From Flavobacterium cupreum (lineage in GTDB: Bacteria; Bacteroidota; Bacteroidia; Flavobacteriales; Flavobacteriaceae): DNA of 48,090 nt. A program made the position numbers and the translations under genes. Under the pieces are notes generated by a model. That model searched no databases, was not told the DNA's origin, and saw only the letters and a list, made by a program, of their open reading frames with translations. This document shows, piece by piece, positions 1 through 10,468 of this stretch (within the stretch, counting starts at the first letter, position 1; each line of letters starts with the position of its first letter). The DNA is taken from contig NZ_QWDM01000023.1 of the NCBI RefSeq assembly GCF_003996965.1, positions 1 through 48,090 of the forward strand, in the 5' to 3' direction.

Positions 1-3000
1 ACCATAATCATAACTATTCCCTTCACCCTTTAGTTCATTATCTAGTTCCTTACCATTAAATCCGTAACGGTATTCTTCGGTGTCGGCATGACGGTTTGGT
101 ACCAGCATTCCAAAAGGATAGTAATCTGAGTAACTCACTACGTCCGGTACAAAGGCTGTAAAAGCAACTGTATTTGGTATTGATTCTACACTCGTAGCCA
201 CATTGTCTATAGCAAATTTATCAATTATATTGTCTTTTGCTCTGGTACGTAACCATTCGATTACAGTAACACTAGACGTCGCAGTGAATGTTACACTTTG
301 TCTGCCAGAAGCATTATCTGTTTTTTTAATTATTGGGCCCGGACTTGACAAATCTGCTGCTTTAACCGTTATTTCAGGTGTTGCCATCAAATCTAAATCA
401 TACGAGATGGTATACTTTTTGCCCGCGGTGGTGCTCATAGCATAAGATACTCCTTTACCCGGGCCATCAGCAGTAATTACTGCTCTATCCGTATTGGTAG
501 CAACGGCCTGACTGTATGTAGTATTCCAATTGCTGTTGGCTCTGATAGTTGCCCATCCTGTAAAATCAAAATTATCAAGGGCTACCTGAATTGGTTCACT
601 ACTCGTACGAACAAGTTTTCTATCGGTAATAACACTTAACACGTTTCCTAAATGGTTGGATAACTCATAATTTTTATCTCCAACAAAACGGTAGGAGGTA
701 AGTGGCGTTCCGGCAACGGTGTCGCTTCCTTCTCCCTGATCCTCACCTTCACAGGCATCTCCGATACCATTAGCATTGCTGTCTTCCTGTCCCGGATTTG
801 GTTTTATTCTGCAATTGTCACAAACATCACCATAACCATCTTTGTCGGTATCCACCTGGTCAAAGTTAGGTTTTAATTTACAATTATCACAGGCATCACC
901 AACACCATCGTTATCAGCATCTAACTGATCTTTGTTAATCGTTTTTTTACAGTTGTCACAAATATCACCTACACCATCTTTATCTTCATCTTCCTGTTTC
1001 GGATTGAAGGTAAAAGGACAGTTGTCTTCTGTGTTTATATAACCATCTCCGTCTGTATCCTCATCCGGATTTCCACAATACGTTTTTTCAAAACTACTGC
1101 CTGACAAGGTCATTGTAATTTTGGTATCAGATAGTGATGTAGTACCTGCTCCTTCGTCCAGTTCAAATTTGTGTACTTTAATATCTTCCGGATCTTCCCC
1201 GTTATTGATACTATAGGTAAAGTCACAAATCTGTGAGATAGTGGCCGGATAATTTTGTACTACACCCGGTTGAAATTCAATAGCAGCTTTACCAAGCGTA
1301 TTGGCCGGTATCTTGATTTTAAGCCCCGAATCACCATTGTCAAATCCTACATTTTCCTGCCCGGTTAATGGCTGGCTTGTTTTGGCAACTGTCGTATAGA
1401 TATTCCCGTTAATGTTCAGTACGATATCGTAATTGGATGTCGCATTGTTCAATTTAATATCGGCTTTGAAATCCCATTCTTTTTCCGGAATCGAAATACC
1501 CTGATCTTCGGCTCTTTCGATTGGTTTCATGGTGTATTCTGTCAAGGTTTCATAATTCCTGAAAGAGAAACGGGTACGCTTCTTCAGTTTGATTACTTTT
1601 TTGTATTTGTTATGGTTACGACGATATTTGATTAACGAAATGACTGGTGTATATCCAGTACCGTCTTTTTTGACACTTACTACAATCGAACTTCTGTACC
1701 CGAAGGTATTATCACCGGGGAAATTGTCGCCTCCTTCTATCGACGATCCGTGAAGTGTGGCAATAGTAGTCATCCCGGTATTAGAAGGATTAATTTTAAA
1801 GTGTGAACTCAATGACACTGATTCTGTTTGCGCGGTTTTATTTTCAAATAAATTGATTCCGTTCTTCGCATCTACAGGCCAGGTCGCAGATTGTGTGTCG
1901 ATAGTAAATCCTATTCCTGATTTTGCTTTTATATCTGCAGCCACTTGTGCTATGACAGCATTTTTAGCATCTGCAGTAATTACGTTAGAATTTTTAAGGG
2001 CTGAAGAAACATCTTTTGTGATTTCTCTTTTTCCTTTTTCTACCCCTAAACGGCTGCTGCCATAAATATCCTGTTCAACAAGATAGTATTTGGTAACGGC
2101 ACCTTCTTTTACCATTTCGTACGTACTCAGTGTATTTCCTTGTGCATCACGCTCATAATAAGTGGTAGTTGCAGTTGTGCCGCTGCTTACGGTTTTGGCG
2201 GTTCTGTTTCCTAGACCATCGTATTCGAAACTGATAATGACCTGATCTGAAAGCCCTTTACTTTTGGTAACAGAAGCTACTTTACCGTCTACACGCCATT
2301 TTATTTCGTCCAGATTTTCTTTCGCATCTTTGATTAACTGACCTATTTCATCGTACTCGTAATTTTTCGCACTTTGGCTGTCGATATCAAATGACGTATC
2401 ATCCGGTTTATTAATGAAATTGGTAAAGGCATTGTTCGGAACCACATCGGTAACATGGTCCAGTTTGTTGGTACCGGCAAGGTAATTATACGTAAGCTGA
2501 TCCATTTGGGTTGTGTTTAACGCCCCGTTGGCTAAAGGCGCCCAGCTGTTCAGATAAGTGATATTACCATTTTTGTCGTATTTGTAATCACTCTTAAACC
2601 CGGTTGCAGGAGAACCGGACAGACCACCTGTGTAGGCAATCGCTTTGGAGTCCATGTTCTTGATACGGTTCAGCTGATCGTACTTGTAATAATTAAACTG
2701 AGTCGGGATCGGTTCGTTATTCGTGCCTGACAAGGAAGTGATCATCTCTTTGATATTTCCATTGTACAGGTTCGAAGTCCCTTCCAGTTTTTCCGCTTTG
2801 CTGTAGCTAAAAATAGTATTGTCAGGCGTACCAAATCTTGATTTGTAATCGCCTTTATAATAATTCAAAGCAAAACCAAAAGCATCTTTGGCTACGCTCA
2901 ATCCGTCTTTACCGGCATCATAACCGACACCCAGTCTTTCGGAGTTTACTCCTTTAAGCCAGCCCTGCAGCGTATAAATATAATCTAAGCCCTGTACATT

Positions 3001-6000
3001 TTTATCTCCGATTTCCACACGGGCCAACGGACCATGTTCGTAATACAAATAGTTGGCTTCTTTTTCCCAGACCACATTGTCTTTACTCGTGTATACTTGT
3101 TTGATCCTGTTATCAGCATCGTATTCATAACGGTGTATGAACTGGTCTTGTTCTTTATTTGGCTGGTAGGTTACCTGATTTACATTTCCACTAATCAAAT
3201 CATAATCATACACCACTTTTTTACGGTCCAGACCTAAAGTTCTTAGTTCTGTATTGTTATTGGTATGGTGAATGAGTTCTTTTACATTTCCGTGTACATC
3301 ATAATCGTACAATATGGCATTGTCATATTTGTCATATGCTTTGATTGCGGTTACTTCTGAAGCCAGTTTGTCATAATAAAGCACAGCTGTAACTCTTTTA
3401 TGATTGTTATCGGCAGCGTAAGCGGTAAACCAATTATTTGTATTTTCTACCGGAACGTCATACAACGTTTTGGTGATCTGTTCAAAACTTGCTCCCTGAT
3501 TATAAGGGAATGCATCTGAAACCGCATCAACAGGAACTAAATCGGTCGTGTTTCCGAATACCAGTCTTCCGTTTTCATTAATCGTAAGCGTAACACCGTC
3601 TTTCACTTCAAATTGACCGGCCTCCATAATTCGGCCCAATCCGTCATAACGGGTGTAGCTGAAAAGCGGTCTTGTTTTGATCTGGTTGGCATTTTGAGAA
3701 GCTATAATTCTTCCCAAAGCATCGTAGGCAAATCGGGTTTCGCCTCCGTCCGGCGTTTTTTGCCATACCAGTTGGTTTAAGGAATTATAACGGTATTGCG
3801 TTTGCATTTTATGTTCCGGAGCAACTGCTACGCCATTGACAAAGGCTGTATCTGTTTTTTCCGGATTGTTGGCTCTCACGTCTTTTATCGCCTCATCTGA
3901 GGTTGGTTTTAAGCGGTCTACTCCCTCAGGCGGAACCGTTTGTGTAAGATTTCCGGCCTGGTCATAGTAGTATAAAGTATATTGGTATTCTTTGTCTGCA
4001 GCAGTCTGAGTCAGCGTTTCTGTTACGCCTTCTAAGGCAGCAGCAAGATAGTTTTCTTTAAACTCTTCTTTTTTGTTGGCAAAGAAAGCTGCTTCAATTT
4101 CTTGTTTATTGGCTGCTTTTACAGAAGCCGCGTACAGTTCACATGGTGTTTTTGTGATGGTTTCATCCGGGATTTCCAGGCTAAAAGTCGGAACCATGAC
4201 AGCAGGTGCACAAATTTTGTTGGCAATAACATAACGGTCTGCAAACTGCATCCATACTAATGATTCTTCGGTAGGATTTACTTTTTGTCCTTCGATGTAA
4301 GCGTAGTATTCATTGATAACAGCACTTGTTGCTGTATTTCCGTATCTTAATTTAGTAGAACCAAATTCACTGATGGTTACAAACAATGGATTCTTAACAC
4401 TTGTAATTTCCATTTTGGCCAGGTACTGTAAATAATCAGAACTGATATAGCCAAAGTTTGCTTCACAGAAATATTTAGGATTGATATCCATGTTTTCCGT
4501 TAATTTATAATCCGGAACCTGCATGCTGATTACAGAGGCGAAGGTACGCCACTTGTCACCACACACTACAGGAGCAACTACACTGGTAATACATACATCA
4601 GAACATTTGAAAGTCGGAACTTCCGCTTCAATGGACTGAACTGCTTTGCTTCTTCCTGTTTTTGACGATAACGCCATTTTGTTATTCTGGAATTCTACTT
4701 CTCCGTCTTTAGAAATAGTAACATACAAATCGTCTGAACTGTCTGCTTTTTTGCTGGTGGTTTTAGGCGGATACGTTTCCGACACAAAAGGACAGAAGGC
4801 TACGGCAGGAGCTTTGGCTTCTGAACTTGTTATTTTCGTAAAGGTATAATGCGAAATTTTACCCCCTTTTTGTGTGATGGTTCTGTTCTGACTGTCTACA
4901 AAGTTAATGACAAAAGATAAATCACTTGTCACGTCTATGTAGTTGATACGTCTGGCATTTTTTAGATTGATATCATAAAAGTTGATGAAATTCTTGTTGT
5001 AAACCGAACCTGAATTTTCATCAAACGTGATGCTTACCAAAGTATTTTCCGCAATGATAGAATATTTATCGATCACGACCGGACGGAAATTGTTCTCCGT
5101 ATATCGGGTTCTTTCTTTTTGGAAGTGCGATACTAATTTAGAATCTCTCACAAAAGTATTCACCAAACTGTTTCCTGATACGCTTCCTGCTTTGTAGAAG
5201 TCCCCTTCAGCATTAATCTCATGGTTTCTTGAGATTAAGAAATCGTTTAACAGGTTTTTTACATTTGTTTCATACGCCAATTCCTCAGCGGCAACCACAT
5301 TACACGAGATTACAGGCGTGTAGTTGTTACATGGTTCCTGATTCGGGTTGGGTGTGTTAACACAGTTGTCGCAATTATCATAAATTCCGTCACCATCTGT
5401 ATCTATAGTACCACAATTTCCACCACCGCCACAGGCGTCACCTAAACCATCTCCATTATAATCCCATTCTCCACAAGGCGAACAACAGGTTAAATAAAGC
5501 GGTCTGTTGGTATTTCCGGACGTGATTCTTCCCGTTACTTGTCTGCTTGAAAACAAAAGACCTCTTCGGGTTGTGATTCTAACCAGGTTATAACCGCCCT
5601 GTAAATTTCCGATTGAAATATTCGTAATACGGTCTGTTCCTAAAGTGTAGCTTCCTGTATTAAGGGCAACACGTTTGCCATCATTAACAAAAATGGAAAT
5701 ACCTTCTGAAGTATTTCTCCAGGTTACCACATCATTTTCCTTAACGCCTAAATACGTATACAAATAACCATCTGTAAAAACAGGATTTTTCGTAATATCT
5801 AAACTGGCATTTCTAATTTGTCCTGTGGCCTGAAGATTGAGTACCAGTTTTCTAAAAGATTCATCGAATTTATCTTTTTTATCACAAGGTGCTGTTGCTA
5901 AATAAGAACATTCTCCAACGTTTGCTTTAGTAGTACCTTCAATAATTACTTCTTCCGGAGATTTACAATCAGAACTTGTTCCACTTCTTTTTACAAGCGC

Positions 6001-9000
6001 GATAATCTGGAACCTGTAGGTTTTGTCCACCATATCATAAGATCCCGGGATGTAATATACCGTTTTGAATCCAACGATATCCTGCCATCCTGGTGCATTT
6101 ACACTGTTTCCACAGGCATCGTGATAGTCGGAGGTATTGTTGGTAAAACGCAATTCGATTGGTGTTGCAATATCATTGCCTAAATAGGTAAAACCAATGT
6201 TTAAAGTTCCCGAAGCATCTTCGAAAGCTTTTATTTTCGGTGTTTCTGAAGCGGTCTGTAAATTAAAGGTTGGGTTAACCTGCGCATTGAATAAATTTTT
6301 AGTCAGATACGGCATGCTGGTCGTCTTGAAACCATTGATCAATAATCCCTGACTTTGAATTTTACGGTCTACTAATCCCTGAAGAAAATATTCCATTTCA
6401 AATGCCATTGGACATTTTCCGGTTTCCATAAACATCGCTGCTTCCGTACTTGCTTTAATATCGGCCAGGGCCTGTGCATCACTAAGAGCAGAGTCATATC
6501 CATAATCGGCAGGTACAAATCTTTTTTCTTTGGTTTTGTACAAAGCAGAAGTTTCTTCGGAACAAGCCCATTCAATTCCGTCACTTCCTGCAGGTTTAGC
6601 GGGTTGATCAGAAATGGGGTCTATTAATTTCGTAAGTCTTCCATAATTAGTTGGATTTCCAACGGTTGTATATTTTTTAAACAACGTAACAAAGGTATCT
6701 GAGCTTTCAGGATTACCGATGCAATCATTGTAATTGTTGTTTTTACTTGCAAAAATATGAGCAAAAACGGTTCTTGTTTTTTGTTTTAAAGCAATATAAT
6801 TCGTTTTGAAATTGCTCCATACCTGTTCTTTGATTGGATCTGTCAGGGTGGTATTAATCTTGTTCAGTAATTGGTCCTGACTCAGGTTTACGAAATCTTC
6901 GTATACAGATTCCGGAGCAATTCCATTCGTGTACACGGCAAAGTAATAAGAGGCCTGAAGCATGTTCAGTCTCTTTCCGTTGCTCATCACAATACCATCA
7001 AAATTGGTCGTTAAGGCTTCTCTCATTAAATCCCTGCGGAGTATAAAGTCGTCCTCGGACTCTAAATTGTTTTTAGAAATATAATATGGATCGCTATTAT
7101 CATTTACAACATCAACTTTTGTTAACAGGGAATTGATTATTCCTGTTGGTGTAAAGATGCTATTGTCTTTAACGATATTATTTTCACTGTCGTAGTAATG
7201 GATGTCTCTTATTTTTTCATCAAATCCATCTGAGTTATCGCCAATGGTATTGAATTTTTCACATATGGCTTTATTGTAAATGTAATATTGATATTCCGGG
7301 TGGTATGGTAATAACGCATTGGCCCACTCAGGTTTCCATAAGGGTACAAAATTGGCCACATAACGCAGGTATTGCGGCTCCACTAAAAATACATTCGGAT
7401 CGTCACTTTCAGGGTCACGGTCTGCTTCTGTTACAACAGCAGCATCTACCAATTCCGGACTATAAAGGTTTTCTCCCACTAATTTTACACGGATTTTAGA
7501 TATGGTCTCGTCTTCTCCATGCCTGTAATGACCTCCAACAGGTTTTCTCCAGTTGTAATTGGAAACTTTAATTTCTACCACTTCCTTCGTATCCGGAACG
7601 GTATCCATTGCAGTGGTGTAGCCAGCGTATAAAAATTGGTTCTGATCGTTGAAAATACTTAGCGGGTCTGTTATTTTGCTCTTTGAAGGATCGTTGATTT
7701 CGTCGTCTTCAGATTCTAAACCATCCACGGAACCGTATTGGCCATGCGGACTCACATCCCCTAATAAATTTTGCAGGTTAAGATTACAAACATTCACCGG
7801 TTGTGCGCACAATTCACGACAGCCCGACAATAAACTTCTGAATTCAAGTTTAAAGGCATTTGCTTTCGTATTGATCTGAGTTTGCGTCAGGGTAGAAGCA
7901 GCATTAGAATCAGTATACTGAGATCCGTTATGCTTAATAGTACTTATCGCAAATTCGGCATTTAGGTTTTTAAGAATGTACTGTTTTTCGGCATCCACAA
8001 TATACGATTCTCTTTCGCTGGTTTTTCCAAGCGAAGAAGGATCTGTTGAAAGTTTCAGTTTAAAAGCATCACACTGTTCTATGGTAAGATTGTCACATAC
8101 CAATGATTCTTCACAGCTTTTGCAGGTTACGTTACAATCTTCCTCTTTGATATCCGGTTCTAACCCCGAATAGTCCGGAAGACATTTTTTATCGAGTACC
8201 AATTGAGCGATATAATCATTGGCATATCTGTTTAAGACATCGTGATCTACTTTAAGATCTTTGCTTAAAGGATAGGTTCCGACTTTTAAGAACTGACCAT
8301 TATTTAAGCCTTTGTATTCTCTTTTTGCAATCGTCAGGGCAACCGGGGCAAAAGTACTGATACTCTCTGTTCCGAATTTTGCACGCAACGGATCAGCTCC
8401 TACAAGTAATTCGTCGGCACAGTCATTTTTCATACCCATCGACCAGTCATACACAAACGGATATTGTTTTCCGGTCAGGCATAAGTCGGTATAAGAACCC
8501 ACTGTTTTGGTCAGGGTGTAGGCAAATGTAGTTTCACCTTCTTTCACCACCGACACAGGAACGTTTAATCTTATTCCGTCTTCTTCTATACCGGCAACTC
8601 CTGAAGAATATTTATCGTTGTTCGATAATAAATTGGTAGTTGTGATCAGATGCAGATTATCCTTGGTTTCATCGTCTAAAGACACCAGATTTCCTTTGTT
8701 GTCTCCAATAAGGGCAGTCGCCACGGTTCTTCCTTGCGGATCCACATAGGTAACGCTGGCCTGGCTGTTCGGGTCGATTACAATATTTTTTTTGTAACGT
8801 TTGAAATCACCAACTTTATATCCAAAAAGACGGTTTAGTTCTTCCTGTTTTGGCTGACCGTAGAAATATAACATTTCATGGCCGCTTCCAATCTGGTGGT
8901 CTAATCCTACGCCTCCTTTTCTTTTGATTCTTCCTGTATTATCAGGCGTATATTCTACCTGCGAGAACGGATATCCGTTTGCATTTGGAACAAAATCCTG

Positions 9001-10452
9001 AAAATTATCAGCAACAGCATTATTCTCTGAATAATAGTTACCTGCACCATTTGCATTCGACATTTTGGAAGCCGGTACCGGAGTACAGTCCAAAACACTC
9101 GGGTTATCCCAGTCGAAGTCATTGTGGGAATAAATTGTGTTCCCCATGTTTTTATTGAGGTCATTATAATAATGAATTCCCGATGAGTTAACAGGCGCCG
9201 GCAGTATCTCTACAGCTGGTCTTCCCTGTGTGTCGTAGATTACCTCTCCAACAATGGCTTTTCCCTGAGTATCGACTAATTGTCCGCCGGAAAGTTCTTT
9301 TCCTTCTGTATTGGTCTTGGTTACAGTCTGACGGTTACGTAAACTTCCGTCGAAATAACTTACGACCTCTTTCTTTTTTCCGTCTTCGGCAAAAGAAGCC
9401 TGGTATTGCCAGTTCTTTTTACCCAATTCGTGTGGCTGGTCTATTTCAACCACGTTCTTCCAATCACTTATGTTTGTAAAGGTGTCGGTCAAACCCGAAG
9501 ACCACATTCCGTAATAGTTTTTAGCAATATTATCCAGAAAGCGTCCAACAGGTCTTACCCTGTATACCAGATAACCATTGGAATACACCAACGGAATTCT
9601 GTACCCCAGTTCTTTTGTCTGGATTCGGGTACTGTTTTGTTTGAAATCCTGTTCGGTTAAGGCAATTTCAGCCGGCATTAATTTACTGCCGTCTCTTTTG
9701 TAGTTGTCAATCCACGTCCATTCCAGTTCGTATTCTACTGCAGGGGCAACAAGGTCTTTGGTCCAGTTGATGATTAACTCATCTGCACCGTCACTTACTT
9801 TAGAAACTACAGTTCCTCTTGTCGAATTGTACTTTACAAATTGGTGCGTAAGCGGAAGCACAGAGGTAAACTGTGTATTGCTCAATTGCATGTTGTAATA
9901 GCGTTCGGTATTAAACTTCAGCTCCAGATAGGCCGGAGCATTCGTGATATTGATTTCAGTGGTACCATCGGCGTCAAAATATTTGATCGATTCAACGATG
10001 ACCTCTGCTTTATGAACGCCCGGTAAACGGTATATGGCGTAATCGTCAAATTTCTTTTCTTTTGTTGCATAATCGTGTTTGATTTTTAAGGTCAAAGAAT
10101 TCTGGAACGTTTTTACCGCTCCGGTCTTGTCCTTATAAGTAGTAATCGGGTTTCCGTTTTTATCAAGCGGAATCACCGTTAACACGACCTGGCTGTAATA
10201 CACACTTGCAAAAGCGGCGCTGTTAGTCGTCTCATCAGCAAAACCAAAATGAATGGATACTCCCGGGTTTACAGAAGTAAAGACATTTTGCTTGTCGATG
10301 TCGGCAATTTTAGAGTCTGTTACTTGCAGCTTTGGCTTTCCGCTCAGTTGATTGCCCTGTTTTTTATCTCCTAAAGTTTCTTCCTGCTGGCTGAAAGCGA
10401 ACAATGAAAACAGTGTAAATACAAATGCTATTAGATGCTTGTTGATATACAT
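1..10452 (-). CDS. Giant RHS/YD-repeat protein, C-terminus outside window
   Basis: At least 3484 residues are encoded; the frame is open at base 1, so the 3' end is missing. The start at 10452 gives a clean signal peptide (MYINKHLIAFVFTLFSLFAF then SQQ). Residues about 30-480 are a beta-rich N-terminal region ending in a YFDGSLRNRQTVTK-type motif seen in Bacteroidota RHS proteins. Residues about 1660-1704 hold thrombospondin type-3 Asp-rich repeats, about 2150-2800 hold many YD repeats (YDYDxxGN, YxYDxLGR), and about 3124-3240 hold a second TSP3 block. From about 3260 comes the RHS-repeat-associated core: YELSNHLGNVLSVITDRK, an insert of roughly 160 residues resembling a carbohydrate-binding jelly roll, then YYPFGM and YRYGFNGKELDNELKGEGN. 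RHS proteins are secreted shells that usually carry a variable C-terminal toxin; that domain, if present, lies beyond the window. It is the last gene visible in the operon, 16 bases after the LolA-like gene. Identification as RHS is firm; toxin function is inference. Confidence 0.93.
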   Translation of the reverse strand, partial: MYINKHLIAFVFTLFSLFAFSQQEETLGDKKQGNQLSGKPKLQVTDSKIADIDKQNVFTSVNPGVSIHFGFADETTNSAAFASVYYSQVVLTVIPLDKNGNPITTYKDKTGAVKTFQNSLTLKIKHDYATKEKKFDDYAIYRLPGVHKAEVIVESIKYFDADGTTEINITNAPAYLELKFNTERYYNMQLSNTQFTSVLPLTHQFVKYNSTRGTVVSKVSDGADELIINWTKDLVAPAVEYELEWTWIDNYKRDGSKLMPAEIALTEQDFKQNSTRIQTKELGYRIPLVYSNGYLVYRVRPVGRFLDNIAKNYYGMWSSGLTDTFTNISDWKNVVEIDQPHELGKKNWQYQASFAEDGKKKEVVSYFDGSLRNRQTVTKTNTEGKELSGGQLVDTQGKAIVGEVIYDTQGRPAVEILPAPVNSSGIHYYNDLNKNMGNTIYSHNDFDWDNPSVLDCTPVPASKMSNANGAGNYYSENNAVADNFQDFVPNANGYPFSQVEYTPDNTGRIKRKGGVGLDHQIGSGHEMLYFYGQPKQEELNRLFGYKVGDFKRYKKNIVIDPNSQASVTYVDPQGRTVATALIGDNKGNLVSLDDETKDNLHLITTTNLLSNNDKYSSGVAGIEEDGIRLNVPVSVVKEGETTFAYTLTKTVGSYTDLCLTGKQYPFVYDWSMGMKNDCADELLVGADPLRAKFGTESISTFAPVALTIAKREYKGLNNGQFLKVGTYPLSKDLKVDHDVLNRYANDYIAQLVLDKKCLPDYSGLEPDIKEEDCNVTCKSCEESLVCDNLTIEQCDAFKLKLSTDPSSLGKTSERESYIVDAEKQYILKNLNAEFAISTIKHNGSQYTDSNAASTLTQTQINTKANAFKLEFRSLLSGCRELCAQPVNVCNLNLQNLLGDVSPHGQYGSVDGLESEDDEINDPSKSKITDPLSIFNDQNQFLYAGYTTAMDTVPDTKEVVEIKVSNYNWRKPVGGHYRHGEDETISKIRVKLVGENLYSPELVDAAVVTEADRDPESDDPNVFLVEPQYLRYVANFVPLWKPEWANALLPYHPEYQYYIYNKAICEKFNTIGDNSDGFDEKIRDIHYYDSENNIVKDNSIFTPTGIINSLLTKVDVVNDNSDPYYISKNNLESEDDFILRRDLMREALTTNFDGIVMSNGKRLNMLQASYYFAVYTNGIAPESVYEDFVNLSQDQLLNKINTTLTDPIKEQVWSNFKTNYIALKQKTRTVFAHIFASKNNNYNDCIGNPESSDTFVTLFKKYTTVGNPTNYGRLTKLIDPISDQPAKPAGSDGIEWACSEETSALYKTKEKRFVPADYGYDSALSDAQALADIKASTEAAMFMETGKCPMAFEMEYFLQGLVDRKIQSQGLLINGFKTTSMPYLTKNLFNAQVNPTFNLQTASETPKIKAFEDASGTLNIGFTYLGNDIATPIELRFTNNTSDYHDACGNSVNAPGWQDIVGFKTVYYIPGSYDMVDKTYRFQIIALVKRSGTSSDCKSPEEVIIEGTTKANVGECSYLATAPCDKKDKFDESFRKLVLNLQATGQIRNASLDITKNPVFTDGYLYTYLGVKENDVVTWRNTSEGISIFVNDGKRVALNTGSYTLGTDRITNISIGNLQGGYNLVRITTRRGLLFSSRQVTGRITSGNTNRPLYLTCCSPCGEWDYNGDGLGDACGGGGNCGTIDTDGDGIYDNCDNCVNTPNPNQEPCNNYTPVISCNVVAAEELAYETNVKNLLNDFLISRNHEINAEGDFYKAGSVSGNSLVNTFVRDSKLVSHFQKERTRYTENNFRPVVIDKYSIIAENTLVSITFDENSGSVYNKNFINFYDINLKNARRINYIDVTSDLSFVINFVDSQNRTITQKGGKISHYTFTKITSSEAKAPAVAFCPFVSETYPPKTTSKKADSSDDLYVTISKDGEVEFQNNKMALSSKTGRSKAVQSIEAEVPTFKCSDVCITSVVAPVVCGDKWRTFASVISMQVPDYKLTENMDINPKYFCEANFGYISSDYLQYLAKMEITSVKNPLFVTISEFGSTKLRYGNTATSAVINEYYAYIEGQKVNPTEESLVWMQFADRYVIANKICAPAVMVPTFSLEIPDETITKTPCELYAASVKAANKQEIEAAFFANKKEEFKENYLAAALEGVTETLTQTAADKEYQYTLYYYDQAGNLTQTVPPEGVDRLKPTSDEAIKDVRANNPEKTDTAFVNGVAVAPEHKMQTQYRYNSLNQLVWQKTPDGGETRFAYDALGRIIASQNANQIKTRPLFSYTRYDGLGRIMEAGQFEVKDGVTLTINENGRLVFGNTTDLVPVDAVSDAFPYNQGASFEQITKTLYDVPVENTNNWFTAYAADNNHKRVTAVLYYDKLASEVTAIKAYDKYDNAILYDYDVHGNVKELIHHTNNNTELRTLGLDRKKVVYDYDLISGNVNQVTYQPNKEQDQFIHRYEYDADNRIKQVYTSKDNVVWEKEANYLYYEHGPLARVEIGDKNVQGLDYIYTLQGWLKGVNSERLGVGYDAGKDGLSVAKDAFGFALNYYKGDYKSRFGTPDNTIFSYSKAEKLEGTSNLYNGNIKEMITSLSGTNNEPIPTQFNYYKYDQLNRIKNMDSKAIAYTGGLSGSPATGFKSDYKYDKNGNITYLNSWAPLANGALNTTQMDQLTYNYLAGTNKLDHVTDVVPNNAFTNFINKPDDTSFDIDSQSAKNYEYDEIGQLIKDAKENLDEIKWRVDGKVASVTKSKGLSDQVIISFEYDGLGNRTAKTVSSGTTATTTYYERDAQGNTLSTYEMVKEGAVTKYYLVEQDIYGSSRLGVEKGKREITKDVSSALKNSNVITADAKNAVIAQVAADIKAKSGIGFTIDTQSATWPVDAKNGINLFENKTAQTESVSLSSHFKINPSNTGMTTIATLHGSSIEGGDNFPGDNTFGYRSSIVVSVKKDGTGYTPVISLIKYRRNHNKYKKVIKLKKRTRFSFRNYETLTEYTMKPIERAEDQGISIPEKEWDFKADIKLNNATSNYDIVLNINGNIYTTVAKTSQPLTGQENVGFDNGDSGLKIKIPANTLGKAAIEFQPGVVQNYPATISQICDFTYSINNGEDPEDIKVHKFELDEGAGTTSLSDTKITMTLSGSSFEKTYCGNPDEDTDGDGYINTEDNCPFTFNPKQEDEDKDGVGDICDNCKKTINKDQLDADNDGVGDACDNCKLKPNFDQVDTDKDGYGDVCDNCRIKPNPGQEDSNANGIGDACEGEDQGEGSDTVAGTPLTSYRFVGDKNYELSNHLGNVLSVITDRKLVRTSSEPIQVALDNFDFTGWATIRANSNWNTTYSQAVATNTDRAVITADGPGKGVSYAMSTTAGKKYTISYDLDLMATPEITVKAADLSSPGPIIKKTDNASGRQSVTFTATSSVTVIEWLRTRAKDNIIDKFAIDNVATSVESIPNTVAFTAFVPDVVSYSDYYPFGMLVPNRHADTEEYRYGFNGKELDNELKGEGNSYDYG
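741..1077 (-). repeat. Thrombospondin type-3 calcium-binding repeats inside RHS gene
   Basis: In the RHS reading frame this stretch encodes tandem Asp-rich units of the form DxDxDGxGDxCDNC, for example DKDGVGDICDNCK, DADNDGVGDACDNCK and DTDKDGYGDVCDNC. The spacing of Asp and the paired Cys residues is that of TSP3 repeats, which bind calcium and stiffen extracellular proteins. The block sits just before the ELSNHLGN motif of the RHS core. Confidence 0.85.
5340..5475 (-). repeat. Second, shorter TSP3 block inside RHS gene
   Basis: The frame reads DYNGDGLGDACGGGGNCGTIDTDGDGIYDNCDNC when followed through, split here into DYNGDGLGDACGGGGNC and GTIDTDGDGIYDNCDNC. It is a two-unit TSP3-like calcium-binding motif about 1400 residues ahead of the larger block, separating two beta-rich portions of the protein. 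Confidence 0.75.
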
Positions 10453-10468
10453 ATATCTATTTTTTATT

